Assembly: GCA_964553135.1 (NCBI GenBank)
Contig: CAZKJL010000002.1
Span: forward strand, 62,001 to 126,000
Direction of reading: 5' to 3'
Origin: CAZKJL01 sp964553135
GTDB taxonomy: Bacteria; Patescibacteriota; Gracilibacteria; Peribacterales; Peribacteraceae
DNA: 64,000 nt
The stretch's first letter is position 1. Each line of letters opens with the position of its first letter. Both the position numbers and the translations under genes were made by a program. Under the pieces are notes generated by a model. It was given only the letters and a program-made list of their open reading frames with translations, was not told the DNA's origin and ran no database searches. This document shows positions 9,623 to 17,781 of the stretch, one piece after another.

Positions 9623-10794
9623 TTCGGGGAAGTGGGAGGAGCCGAGGTGCGGAAGACGAATGATTTCTCATCGAAGCGGCCGAGCAATATTCCGGGTGCC
9701 GAGATGGGTTCTCCATCGATGGTGATGCGTCCGTCGATCACGGCGAGGTCGGGGCGGTTATAGATCACCCACGTGTCGTCGGTGTCGATGGTGATGCCCG
9801 GAATCGCGGGGTACGTGATGTAGCGCATGTTGCCGAGGTACGGCCACTCATGATCGGCAAAGAAGATGTAGCTCGTGCGGTCACCGAGGAACTGCGTCGC
9901 GTACTCCGCGAAGTCGTAGAAGGATTCGCGTTCACGCAGCATTCTTTCGCCTTGGGATTTCCCGATGTACGTTGCATGGTCATGCGCCACCCAGCTCAAG
10001 AACTCGACGCCCATGCGTGCGTCGAACAGCAGCCACATCGCGGCCATGATCAGAAGCGCGCGCTTCAGTACCCACGCACGCTTTTCGGACGGATGACGGA
10101 ACACGTGCGCGTACCCGAAGAGCAGTGTGATCAGTACGATCAGCGCCAAATATACTACGAACGTGGCGGAGAGCGTCTGGGGTGGCAAATACCGGTACAT
10201 CACATCGGCTTCCACGGAGTTTCCCGCCAGCTGCGGTCCCCACAAAAAATTGATGCTGTACGGACGGTACTCATCGAGTTTCCAGAACGACGTCACCCAG
10301 CTCCATCCGTGCTCGAGGACGTTCCATCGGTGCAGCTCGATGCTGTGGAGCATCACTACCGTATTCGGCGGCAGAATGAGCCCGAACTTCCCCACGCGTG
10401 CCGGTTGCCACAGTTCCTCAGCGCGTAAACGGAACGACACGCGCTCGTCATCGCCGTGCGGTGCCGTGAGGGGAATCGTGAAAATGTTTTGCCTCGGATC
10501 ATCGGAGAAAATCCATCCGACGTAAAAATCTTGGTCACTCTGGGCCGACATCCGCAGCGTTCCGGCTTCCGCCGTGCCCGTGAGTGTGGCCGTCGTCAAA
10601 AATTCACCCGTACCTGCTCCGGTGCTGAGCACGATGCCGGACGGGGACTTCTGTACCTGAATCGGTCCGAGTCCCGCCCAGCTGGCGTTGATCTTGCCAT
10701 CGGCGAACTCGAACGTCTGCGTTTGCATCGCCGATGCCGCAACGGGCGCCAGAAGCGCCAAGGTCGTGCCGATCAGAACCAGGAATCGCGACAT
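9619..10794 (-). CDS. Exported, membrane-anchored protein of unknown function
   Basis: 391 residues. A clean signal peptide (MSRFLVLIGTTLALLAPVAA, cleavage near SAMQ) is followed by a beta-rich region of about 180 residues. Two hydrophobic helices lie near 206-228 and 245-262, and a C-terminal domain of about 125 residues is rich in Asp, Tyr and Trp. No catalytic motif is recognised. The gene overlaps the GT-C-like gene downstream, so an accessory role in envelope polysaccharide or protein modification is possible. It is divergent from gdhA. Confidence 0.55.
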   Translation of the reverse strand: MSRFLVLIGTTLALLAPVAASAMQTQTFEFADGKINASWAGLGPIQVQKSPSGIVLSTGAGTGEFLTTATLTGTAEAGTLRMSAQSDQDFYVGWIFSDDPRQNIFTIPLTAPHGDDERVSFRLRAEELWQPARVGKFGLILPPNTVVMLHSIELHRWNVLEHGWSWVTSFWKLDEYRPYSINFLWGPQLAGNSVEADVMYRYLPPQTLSATFVVYLALIVLITLLFGYAHVFRHPSEKRAWVLKRALLIMAAMWLLFDARMGVEFLSWVAHDHATYIGKSQGERMLRERESFYDFAEYATQFLGDRTSYIFFADHEWPYLGNMRYITYPAIPGITIDTDDTWVIYNRPDLAVIDGRITIDGEPISAPGILLGRFDEKSFVFRTSAPPTSPK

Positions 10795-10895
10795 TCGCTC
10801 ACAGTGTAGCGGTCCGTACGCGGTATCGTCACGATTCCGCCGACACTCGGTCCTACAGGAGTAGAATCAACGCACATCTCCACCCAACCTTCTCT

Positions 10896-12179
10896 ATGGC
10901 CACGCAAACACCGTACATGCGCGCTATGCATTTCGTGGAAGCGTCATTCGATCGGTTGAAGCTGACGAAAGGGCAGAGGAAGCTGCTCGAAACGCCGCAG
11001 AACATTCTCAAGTCCACGGTGACGTTCGAGATGGACGACAAAAAACAAATGAAAGTCCCGGCCTACCGCGTGCAGTACAACAATGCTCGTGGTCCGTACA
11101 AAGGAGGCATCCGCTACCACCCCGAGGCCGATATCGAGGAAGTGAAGGCGCTTGCGGCTCTCATGGCCATCAAGACGGCCGTCGTCGGCATTCCGTTCGG
11201 CGGTGCCAAGGGCGGCATTCAGGTGGATCCCAAGAAACTTTCCAAAGCAGAACTGGAGCGCATGAGTCGTGCGTACCTGCGCAGTATCGCCGACGACATC
11301 GGTCCGGACATCGATATTCCGGCTCCCGACGTGAATACCAACCCGCAGATCATGGCGTGGATGCGCGACGAGTACGAAAAAACGAAGAACGTCTACGCGC
11401 CTGCCGTCATCACGGGCAAGCCCATGTCCTACGGCGGTTCGCTCGGTCGCGACAAGGCGACGGCCAAGGGCGGATTCTTTTTACTGCAAGAGTTGGCCAA
11501 AATCGAGGCACTCGATCTCTCCGAGGTTCGCGTGGCGGTGCAGGGCTTCGGCAATGCCGGTTCCGAAATCGCCACGTTCCTGCATAACGCGGGAGCGATG
11601 ATCGTGGGCGTCTCCGATTCCCACGGCGGCATTTACTCCAAAGTCGGCTTGGACCCCGTTCGCATTCAGAAATACAAGCAGAAGACGGGTTCCGTCCGCG
11701 GTCAGTATTGCGAGGGCTCGGTCTGCGACCTGGAGCGTCTCACGATGGATCAAACCAAAGTCATCAGTAACGATGCGCTTCTGACGTGCGACTGCGACAT
11801 TCTCATCCCCGCCGCACTCGACAACGTCATCACCTCCAAGAACGTCAAAGACGTGAAAGCCAAAATCATCCTGGAGCTGGCCAACGGTCCCGTGTCACCC
11901 GAAGCCGATGAAGCGCTCAAAAAGAGGGGAGTCATCGTGGTCCCCGACGTGCTCGCGAACGCAGGCGGCGTCACCGTGAGTTACTTCGAGTGGGTCCAGG
12001 GCCGCTCGGGCGACCAGTGGACGGCGGAGAAAGTGGACCGCGAACTCAAGCGCATCATGCTGAGTGCGTTCGAAGACGTCCGCAGCGAAGCCAAGCGCAA
12101 AGATCTCTCGCTCCGTGAAGCGGCGTTCAATATCGCCGTCGGTCGCATCGTCGAAGCGATGACGGTCCGTGGCTGGTAA
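10896..12179 (+). CDS. gdhA: Glutamate dehydrogenase
   Basis: Interconverts glutamate and 2-oxoglutarate plus ammonia with NAD(P). The frame is open from 10734, but the ATG at 10896 (MATQTPYMRAMHFVEASFDR) is the usual start for the family and gives 427 residues. The core motifs KGGIRYHP, PFGGAKGGI, IPAPDVNTN, the Rossmann loop GFGNAGS and LANGPVSPEAD are all present. Three hairpins and a bidirectional terminator follow the gene. It provides the main visible link between nitrogen and carbon metabolism in this window. Confidence 0.95.
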   Translation: MATQTPYMRAMHFVEASFDRLKLTKGQRKLLETPQNILKSTVTFEMDDKKQMKVPAYRVQYNNARGPYKGGIRYHPEADIEEVKALAALMAIKTAVVGIPFGGAKGGIQVDPKKLSKAELERMSRAYLRSIADDIGPDIDIPAPDVNTNPQIMAWMRDEYEKTKNVYAPAVITGKPMSYGGSLGRDKATAKGGFFLLQELAKIEALDLSEVRVAVQGFGNAGSEIATFLHNAGAMIVGVSDSHGGIYSKVGLDPVRIQKYKQKTGSVRGQYCEGSVCDLERLTMDQTKVISNDALLTCDCDILIPAALDNVITSKNVKDVKAKIILELANGPVSPEADEALKKRGVIVVPDVLANAGGVTVSYFEWVQGRSGDQWTAEKVDRELKRIMLSAFEDVRSEAKRKDLSLREAAFNIAVGRIVEAMTVRGW

Positions 12180-12204
12180 TTTTACATTAAAGAAGTCGTG
12201 GCGA

Positions 12205-12310
12205 AGACAGGCTTTGCCTGTCTGGAGCCACACCATAGTCAGGGAGAGCTTGTGAGAGGGACGAAGTCCCTTTCACACTATAAAAAAAAGGCCCGAAGGC
12301 CTTTGTTTTT
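12205..12310. terminator. Hairpin series ending in a bidirectional terminator after gdhA
   Basis: Three perfect or near-perfect hairpins follow gdhA: AGACAGGC/GCCTGTCT (12205-12223), TGTGA-AGGGAC/GTCCCT-TCACA (12251-12277) and AAAGGCC/GGCCTTT (12287-12304). The last has T5 downstream on the plus strand and T8 downstream on the minus strand (12289-12282), so it can stop transcripts from both sides. The minus-strand T8 implies a minus-strand transcript arriving from the alaS side. Confidence 0.75.
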
Positions 12311-12967
12311 GTTTTCTGCGGTGTCGTCATTGCCGTGAGGCTTTGCCGATGAGCAGGAACATGTTGAGAGGAGATTCTCCACTCGACTGCTGTGCTTTGG
12401 TCACTTGTTTCTCCTCGCGACCTGACGAGGTCCCCGGACCGGTCTGCCACGAGTTTCTTGCGAACCAAGGGAGACACTGGGGAGTTTTGGGCGCATCCCC
12501 GGGGACAATCTCATTCCCGAGGGACGACGTTGCAGAGCAGAGAGAAGGATGACTACATAATCTCGAAGACGTTTCTATACCCAGAATTGTGCAATGAATG
12601 CAGGAGTGTGGCCGGGAGGAACGAGTCGAAACCGACTGTAGGCATCTTTCTCTCTACGCTTTCGGTGGTGTGAAGGATCTTTTGTGCCCCGCGTCCGGGG
12701 CGACTGTGTGTTTTTGTTTTGTCTTAGGGCTCGTGTGTTTGAATTGTTGGTGTTGAACCCGTTCTTTTCTTCAGGGTTCATCGCATCGTAATCGATGCTC
12801 AGAAATCCGCAATCGTTAGGGCTCGCTTGAATTTCTAACATGTGAGTTGAATACATTTTGTGTACGAAATTAGACATGCCAAGAACGGGCACGCGGAAGT
12901 CTGCAGATATTAAAAAATGAATATTGATGTTGTCACGCAGCCGGAGTGGACAGATGTGAAGCCGGCC
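12311..12967. other. Gene-free region, possible structured RNA
   Basis: About 650 bases without a convincing protein gene. The strands contain many short complementary segments: GTCCCCGG pairs with CCGGGGAC across about 60 bases (12431-12505 region). Local hairpins AGTCG/CGACT (near 12623-12636), GCCCCG/CGGGGC (12686-12701), GAACCC/GGGTTC (near 12757-12781) and GCATCG/CGATGC (12783-12798) also occur, and TTAGGGCTCG is repeated at 12724 and 12816. With the minus-strand terminator at 12289-12282, a minus-strand noncoding RNA is possible. It does not show the conserved cores of RNase P, SRP or tmRNA, so no class is assigned. Confidence 0.35.
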
Positions 12968-14779
12968 TTACTTGGCCTCTTCGGCAGCCGTGATCTCCGC
13001 CGGTCCGCCGGTCACGACGGCCTTGATGCGACGCACTCCCGAGGACGAGCTTTCTTCTTTCTGAATCTTGAAGCTGCCCAGGACTCCGGTGTGGCTGACA
13101 TGGGGTCCGCCACAGATCTCTTTGGAGTACTTGCCCATGGAGTAGACCTTCACCTTGTCGCCGTACTTGCTCTCGAACACTCCGATGGCACCCGCGGCCT
13201 TGGCTTCGTCCACGGTCATCACCGAGTAACTGATCGGTGCATCGGCTTTGATGGCGTCGTTCACCAGCTCTTCCACCTTCTTGATCTGCTCGGGCGTCAT
13301 CTTCTCGGCGTGCGTGAAGTCGAACCGCAGGCGCTCGGCCGTGATGTTGCTGCCTTTCTGCCACACGTGGTCACCGAGCACGGTGCGAAGCGCCTGGTTC
13401 AGCAGGTGAGTGGCGGTGTGGAGCTTGGTCGTCTCGGCGCTGTGGTCGGCGAGTCCGCCGCTGAACTTCTTTTCGGCACCCGCGCGACTGAGGGCTTGAT
13501 GGGCCTCGAAGGCCTTGGTGAAGCCGTCTTCGTCGATCGACTTCTTGTTCTCGGCGGCCATTTCGCGGGTCATCTCGATGGGGAAGCCGTACGTGTCGTA
13601 CAAGTGAAACGCATCGGCACCCGCGATCTTGGCGTCGCCTTTTTCCATCAGTTTGTGGAAGTGTTTCGTTCCTTCGGCCAACGTTTTCATGAACGCTTCT
13701 TCTTCGCGAGCGAGCGTCTCATCGATCTCTTTCTTCTGGTCGGCAAGCTTTGTGTAGAAGTCGCCGTACTGCGTGCGGACGCTCTCGGCCATGTAGGTCG
13801 AGAATCCCGTCAGGTTCGTCACGTCGAGCTTGCGGGCCGAGCGAATCGCGCGGCGAATGAGGCGACGGAGCACGTACCCCTGGTCCACGTTGGAGGGCTT
13901 CACGCCGTCGGCGATGATGAAACTGGCTGCCTTGAAGTGGTCCACGATGATGCGCGCATCTTTCAGAGCCTCGGCTTCCTTCTTTGTGGTTTTGGAAAGC
14001 ACGGCCTCGAGCATCGGGCGGAATGCATCCGTGTCGTAGACGCTTCCTTTCTTCTGGAGCACGCAGGCCAGGCGCTCCAGTCCCAATCCCTCGTCCAAAT
14101 TCTTCTGCTTCAGCGGAGCAAACGAACCGTCTGCTTGTTTGTCGTACTGGATAAGAACGTCGTTGCCGATCTCCATCCAGTTGGGGTCATCGTTCGCCGG
14201 GTTGCTGCCCGGGGGCGGCAGTTCGCTTTTTCCCACCCAGTAGAACATTTCGGTGTCCGGTCCGCAGGGACCGGTTTTCCCGGCCGGCCCCCACCAGTTT
14301 TTGGCTTTGGGAAGGAATCCGATGCGTTCCTGCGGTACGCCGACCTTCAGCCAAATGGCCTCCGATTCTGTGTCCTTGGGCGCATCGGCATCTCCTTCGA
14401 AGCATGTCACGGCGAACTTCTCTTTGGGAATACCAAGCACGCCGGTCATGAATTCGTAGCTCATCGTGATGGCGCCTTCCTTGAAGTAGTCACCCATGCT
14501 CCAGCGACCGAGCATCTCGAACATCGTGAGGTGCGACATGTCGCCGACTTCGTCGATGTCTTGGGTGCGGACGCACAGCTGCACGTCGCAGATCAGTTTG
14601 CCCATGGGGTGCGCTTGGCCCATGAGATAGGGGACCAAGGGGTGCATGCCGGCCGTCGTGAAGAGGACGGTCGGGTCGTTGTCCGGAACCAAACTGGCTC
14701 CCGGAATCACGGCGTGCTTCTTGGATTTGTAGAAATCCAAGTATGCGGTTCGAATCTGTGCGGTCGTCATCGGCTTCAT
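12968..14779 (-). CDS. alaS: Alanyl-tRNA synthetase lacking the C-terminal domain
   Basis: Charges tRNA-Ala. The N-terminal aminoacylation domain is complete (FTTAGMHPLVPYLMG, then DDPNWMEIGNDV and GLGLERLACVLQ). The editing domain has the metal-binding motifs HTATH and CGGPH plus SHTGVLGSFKI. The protein stops about 30 residues later at residue 603, so the oligomerisation and C-Ala region (about 250 residues in E. coli, 876 in total) is absent. The next in-frame codon is a normal stop and no second gene encodes the missing part in this window, so it looks naturally truncated. ATG at 14779 or 14770 are both possible starts. Confidence 0.92.
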   Translation of the reverse strand: MKPMTTAQIRTAYLDFYKSKKHAVIPGASLVPDNDPTVLFTTAGMHPLVPYLMGQAHPMGKLICDVQLCVRTQDIDEVGDMSHLTMFEMLGRWSMGDYFKEGAITMSYEFMTGVLGIPKEKFAVTCFEGDADAPKDTESEAIWLKVGVPQERIGFLPKAKNWWGPAGKTGPCGPDTEMFYWVGKSELPPPGSNPANDDPNWMEIGNDVLIQYDKQADGSFAPLKQKNLDEGLGLERLACVLQKKGSVYDTDAFRPMLEAVLSKTTKKEAEALKDARIIVDHFKAASFIIADGVKPSNVDQGYVLRRLIRRAIRSARKLDVTNLTGFSTYMAESVRTQYGDFYTKLADQKKEIDETLAREEEAFMKTLAEGTKHFHKLMEKGDAKIAGADAFHLYDTYGFPIEMTREMAAENKKSIDEDGFTKAFEAHQALSRAGAEKKFSGGLADHSAETTKLHTATHLLNQALRTVLGDHVWQKGSNITAERLRFDFTHAEKMTPEQIKKVEELVNDAIKADAPISYSVMTVDEAKAAGAIGVFESKYGDKVKVYSMGKYSKEICGGPHVSHTGVLGSFKIQKEESSSSGVRRIKAVVTGGPAEITAAEEAK

Positions 14780-14835
14780 GGCGAAAGAGAGACTACTGGA
14801 CGCAGCCGCGTACGCGCAATTGCACCGATGCCGGT

Positions 14836-16164
14836 TTAGAGTCCCTTGAGCAGGTTCTCGGCGTTCCTCACCGCTTCGTCGGCGTGCTTCAGCGCGTCAT
14901 CCGATGCACTGAGGGCATCCGGGATGTTGCCCGACTCCAGCTGTTGCGTCGCGATGTCGATGAGCTGCTCGGAACCCATGACGTGGGCTTCCATGGGGAC
15001 GGCTTGTGTTTCGGGAACCGACGTTTTTCCTTGGAAGTCGGCGTTGATTTTGTTGAGGCGGTCGCGAGACATTTTCAGCTTCGCGGATGCGGTGATGGAG
15101 AGGGCATCGATGTCCGCTTTTCCGCCGTCGTCCTCATCCTCGTTGTTCGTCGTGGATTTTCGTGCCGGAGCGGACAGCATGATTTTGGCTTCCTTGGCCC
15201 TTCGCATCGCATTGCGGGACAAGCGGACCTTCAGCTCCTCGTCGTTGCGCGCGGTCTGCGCGGCCGAAGCGAGATCGTCTTGAGCCTGCTTCAGTTCACG
15301 TTTGGCGGCGACGTTTGCAGCCGCATCGGTCTTGGAGATTTCTTTGTCGGCATGCTTCACGGCAGCTTCGGCAAGTTTGAACGAGACCGTCGGCTGATCC
15401 GATGACATCGCGGCCACGATGGTCTTTTCTTCCGATTGCACGCGTGCGTCGCGAACTTTCTTCATGAGCTTGGCCAGCGAGCGATCGTTGCGTGCGCCGA
15501 TGCGCTGGATGAGCGACGAGTGAGCGCCTAGTGAAGCCGAAAAGTCCATGGACAGCTGAGCGGCTTCCACGGGCTTTTTGGCCGTGAGCAGCGTCGTCAC
15601 GCGATCATCGATCTCTTTGGCATGGGCCTCGAACGCGGCTGCGATCCGGGCCTCCGTTTCTTCGGTCAACTTGGCGTCTTCGGCGAGTTTTTCGGCTTCC
15701 TCCAAGCGGCGTTCGGCGCGACGGGCGAGCCAACGCACCTGTTCCTCGGGATCGCGGATGAGGCCGGCCACCATGCGCTCGTTCACCTCCACTTTCACGG
15801 GATACAGCAAGTCACCGGGCAACGCTTGTTCGGCGGCGTACGAGATGCCGGTTCCGGTGAGGGTCACGATCAACAATGCGGCGGTCACCGTCGTGAAACT
15901 TTTGAACGAAAAAGACCACCACGTGATGCGATTCGCGCCCATTGCTTCCAGCAAACGCTCTTTCATCTGAACGCGCTCCGAGGGGGAGAGCGAGATGTTC
16001 TGTGCGGCCTGCAAGAGAGTCGTGTCATCCATGCGAACCTTATGACGTACGTTCACCCCTTTCCTTACAGCGAATTGCAGCTTTTCTCGGCATTCGATGA
16101 ATTCGTCTGCCCGAAGGCCTATTTTCTGTGTTTTCCCGATGAAATCTTCAAGGGACAGACTCAT
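14836..16164 (-). CDS. DUF5667-domain membrane protein, likely anti-sigma partner
   Basis: 442 residues. A cytoplasmic N-terminal region of about 85 residues precedes one membrane helix (about 91-108, TVTAALLIVTLTGTGISYAA). Directly after it comes AEQALPGDLLYPVKVEVNER, the hallmark of DUF5667 proteins. The remainder is a long charged, helical, Ala/Glu/Lys-rich extracytoplasmic part, probably coiled coil. The ATG overlaps the stop of the upstream ECF sigma gene. By analogy with sigma/anti-sigma operons, the N-terminal region may bind the sigma factor while the external part senses the envelope. That role is inferred from position. Confidence 0.7.
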   Translation of the reverse strand: MSLSLEDFIGKTQKIGLRADEFIECREKLQFAVRKGVNVRHKVRMDDTTLLQAAQNISLSPSERVQMKERLLEAMGANRITWWSFSFKSFTTVTAALLIVTLTGTGISYAAEQALPGDLLYPVKVEVNERMVAGLIRDPEEQVRWLARRAERRLEEAEKLAEDAKLTEETEARIAAAFEAHAKEIDDRVTTLLTAKKPVEAAQLSMDFSASLGAHSSLIQRIGARNDRSLAKLMKKVRDARVQSEEKTIVAAMSSDQPTVSFKLAEAAVKHADKEISKTDAAANVAAKRELKQAQDDLASAAQTARNDEELKVRLSRNAMRRAKEAKIMLSAPARKSTTNNEDEDDGGKADIDALSITASAKLKMSRDRLNKINADFQGKTSVPETQAVPMEAHVMGSEQLIDIATQQLESGNIPDALSASDDALKHADEAVRNAENLLKGL

Positions 16165-16658
16165 GGTTTCTTGAGGACCGTCTTGAGTTGCTTGAGAGCT
16201 CGATGAATGCGAACCGAGACGGTGTTCGGTTCCAGATCCATGATCGCGGCGATTTCCTGGGGCTTCATGTTGTCGACGAAGCGGAGCACGATGAGCTCGC
16301 GATCATCCTTGTCCAAGCACGATAATTTTTCGATGACGACGCGTTCGTCCATCGTCTTTCCAAATTCGGTTCCGTCGTTGTTGGAAGGGTCGAAACCGCT
16401 CTCCTGGAGCTGATCCAACGACATTTCCTTCGCCTTCCGAACATAGTCGATGATGAGGTTGTTCGCGATCTTATAGAGCAGTGCGCGAATGTTTTCGATC
16501 TCCTTTCCTTTCTTGGCGTACTCGAACGCTTTGATGAACGTGTCGTGCATGATGTCCTTTCCACGTTCACGATTCATCAGTCGCAAATAACAATGGCGAA
16601 AGATCGCATCCGCGTAGAGGTCGTATGCTTCGGTGATGAGGTCGGAAGGGTCTGTCAT
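16161..16658 (-). CDS. ECF-type sigma-70 factor
   Basis: 165 residues with region 2 (AIFRHCYLRLMNRERGKDIM through ALLYKIANNLIIDYVRKAKE) and region 4 (LDKDDRELIVLRFVDNMKPQ then EIAAIMDLEPNTVSVRIHRA). The order and length are typical of extracytoplasmic-function sigma factors. Its 3' end overlaps the membrane protein gene by 4 bases, and the surface protein genes lie divergently upstream. It may control envelope genes, including the adjacent surface proteins. This is one of two such sigma/membrane-protein pairs in the window. Confidence 0.9.
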   Translation of the reverse strand: MTDPSDLITEAYDLYADAIFRHCYLRLMNRERGKDIMHDTFIKAFEYAKKGKEIENIRALLYKIANNLIIDYVRKAKEMSLDQLQESGFDPSNNDGTEFGKTMDERVVIEKLSCLDKDDRELIVLRFVDNMKPQEIAAIMDLEPNTVSVRIHRALKQLKTVLKKP

Positions 16659-16695
16659 GCCGCGTCATCCTAGTGGAGAGATTGGGGCCTTATAC

Positions 16696-16723
16696 TTGAC
16701 AAAAGTGTATTTGAATATATATT
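16696..16723 (+). promoter_or_regulatory. Sigma-70-like promoter of the 16745 surface gene
   Basis: TTGACA (16696-16701), a 16-base spacer and TATATT (16718-16723) lie just before the ATG at 16745, predicting a leader of about 15 bases. The region is markedly AT-rich compared with its flanks. Confidence 0.65.
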
Positions 16724-16744
16724 CACATACTTTCATTTTCGCAT

Positions 16745-17665
16745 ATGCTTCCCGAGCCGGAGTGCTTCTCTTGTCACTTGCCTGAACCTCCGTGTTTTTC
16801 GTGGTTGTATTGTCGCTATGGGGAGGGCTATTCCACGGGAAACGCTTCGTCATCCGGCAGCACTTCGCAGGTCATCGCTCAGGCGGCTTCCGGCAGTTCA
16901 TCCCGGCCATCGATCTTCTCCTCACGGTCCTCCTCCTCCCGCTCGTCGTCGGGGTTGTTCGGAACGAGCTCCGCGCAGAAAACCGCGACATACACGATCG
17001 GTGTAAAAAATACGGCGAGCTCACCCGCAAGGGGAGTCGTCATCACGCACGGTCCCCTGTCCTCCGGTGCGGTGTTCGATTCTGGACGCAGCACCCCGGG
17101 TTGTACGCAAGTCGGCACCTTCGTCGAATGTCGCTTGGATCTCCAGCCACAGGGACAAACCACGCTCACACTCGTGTACACCATGAATAATGCTCTCAGC
17201 TGCGCAGTGGCGCGAGCCCTTCAAACAGCCAAAAGCACCGTGTCGGGTCTCACGGGAGTGGCGGGGAACATCGTCGTCACCGTCGCATGTCGTACGGAAA
17301 ATATGGCTTCCACACGATCTTCATCGTCGTTCTCTTCCTCGTCCTATCCTTCCTCGATCACCACAACGTATCCCACGATCACGTCGGACATCGGCAACAA
17401 GAATGATGGCTACAAAGACGGCTATAAAGGCGGTTACAAGCCTATTTCCGGCTACAAAGGCACGTACGTTCCACCCCGAACGGGCTCCGATCATACGTAT
17501 TTTGCGTCCACCACGAAGGTTTCGGACTATGTTCTCAAGCCCTTTGCGGATAGTGCACCACACAGCACTTTTTCGCTTTTGCCAATACTCATTGTATCGG
17601 CGTTCAGTATCATCGTTTTAGGCCTTGTATTGGCCCTGGGAAAGGTGCAAAAACGAGCGAAATAG
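16745..17665 (+). CDS. Ser-rich surface protein with DUF11-like domain and C-terminal anchor
   Basis: 306 residues. A Ser/Gly/Arg-rich stretch (about 32-75) is followed by a DUF11-like beta domain (TYTIGVKNTASSPARGVVIT with GAVFDSGRSTPGCTQVGTFV). A second Ser-rich spacer, a Gly-Tyr-Lys repeat segment (GYKDGYKGGYK) and a C-terminal membrane helix with a basic tail (LVLALGKVQKRAK) come after. The start at 16745 follows the promoter closely, but the first 25 residues (MLPEPECFSCHLPEPPCFSW) do not resemble a signal peptide. A hydrophobic stretch occurs in another frame at about 16792, so a small sequencing frameshift near the 5' end is possible. Probably a cell-surface protein. Confidence 0.6.
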   Translation: MLPEPECFSCHLPEPPCFSWLYCRYGEGYSTGNASSSGSTSQVIAQAASGSSSRPSIFSSRSSSSRSSSGLFGTSSAQKTATYTIGVKNTASSPARGVVITHGPLSSGAVFDSGRSTPGCTQVGTFVECRLDLQPQGQTTLTLVYTMNNALSCAVARALQTAKSTVSGLTGVAGNIVVTVACRTENMASTRSSSSFSSSSYPSSITTTYPTITSDIGNKNDGYKDGYKGGYKPISGYKGTYVPPRTGSDHTYFASTTKVSDYVLKPFADSAPHSTFSLLPILIVSAFSIIVLGLVLALGKVQKRAK

Positions 17666-17705
17666 CATTCATTTTTATGATCTATTTGGCAATAAAACTT
17701 AGTGT

Positions 17706-17734
17706 TTGACAATAATTGCCATGTAAGCTAAAGT
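17706..17734 (+). promoter_or_regulatory. Sigma-70-like promoter of the giant surface protein gene
   Basis: TTGACA (17706-17711), a 17-base spacer and TAAAGT (17729-17734) lie about 48 bases before the chosen ATG at 17782. Confidence 0.6.
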
Positions 17735-17781
17735 TTACCCCTTTTACGACCTTTTTGCTGCTTTCTTTCCCCCACGCAGCC

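Noticed and set aside
12575..12892. 105-residue frame on the minus strand
   Set aside because: Spans hairpins, has low-quality Asn/Arg-rich sequence and no start signals.
12311..12967. RNase P RNA, SRP RNA or a second tmRNA
   Set aside because: I looked for GAGGAAAGTCC, the GGAAGG...AGCAGCC SRP loop and a T arm on both strands and found none; only the generic structured-region call is kept.
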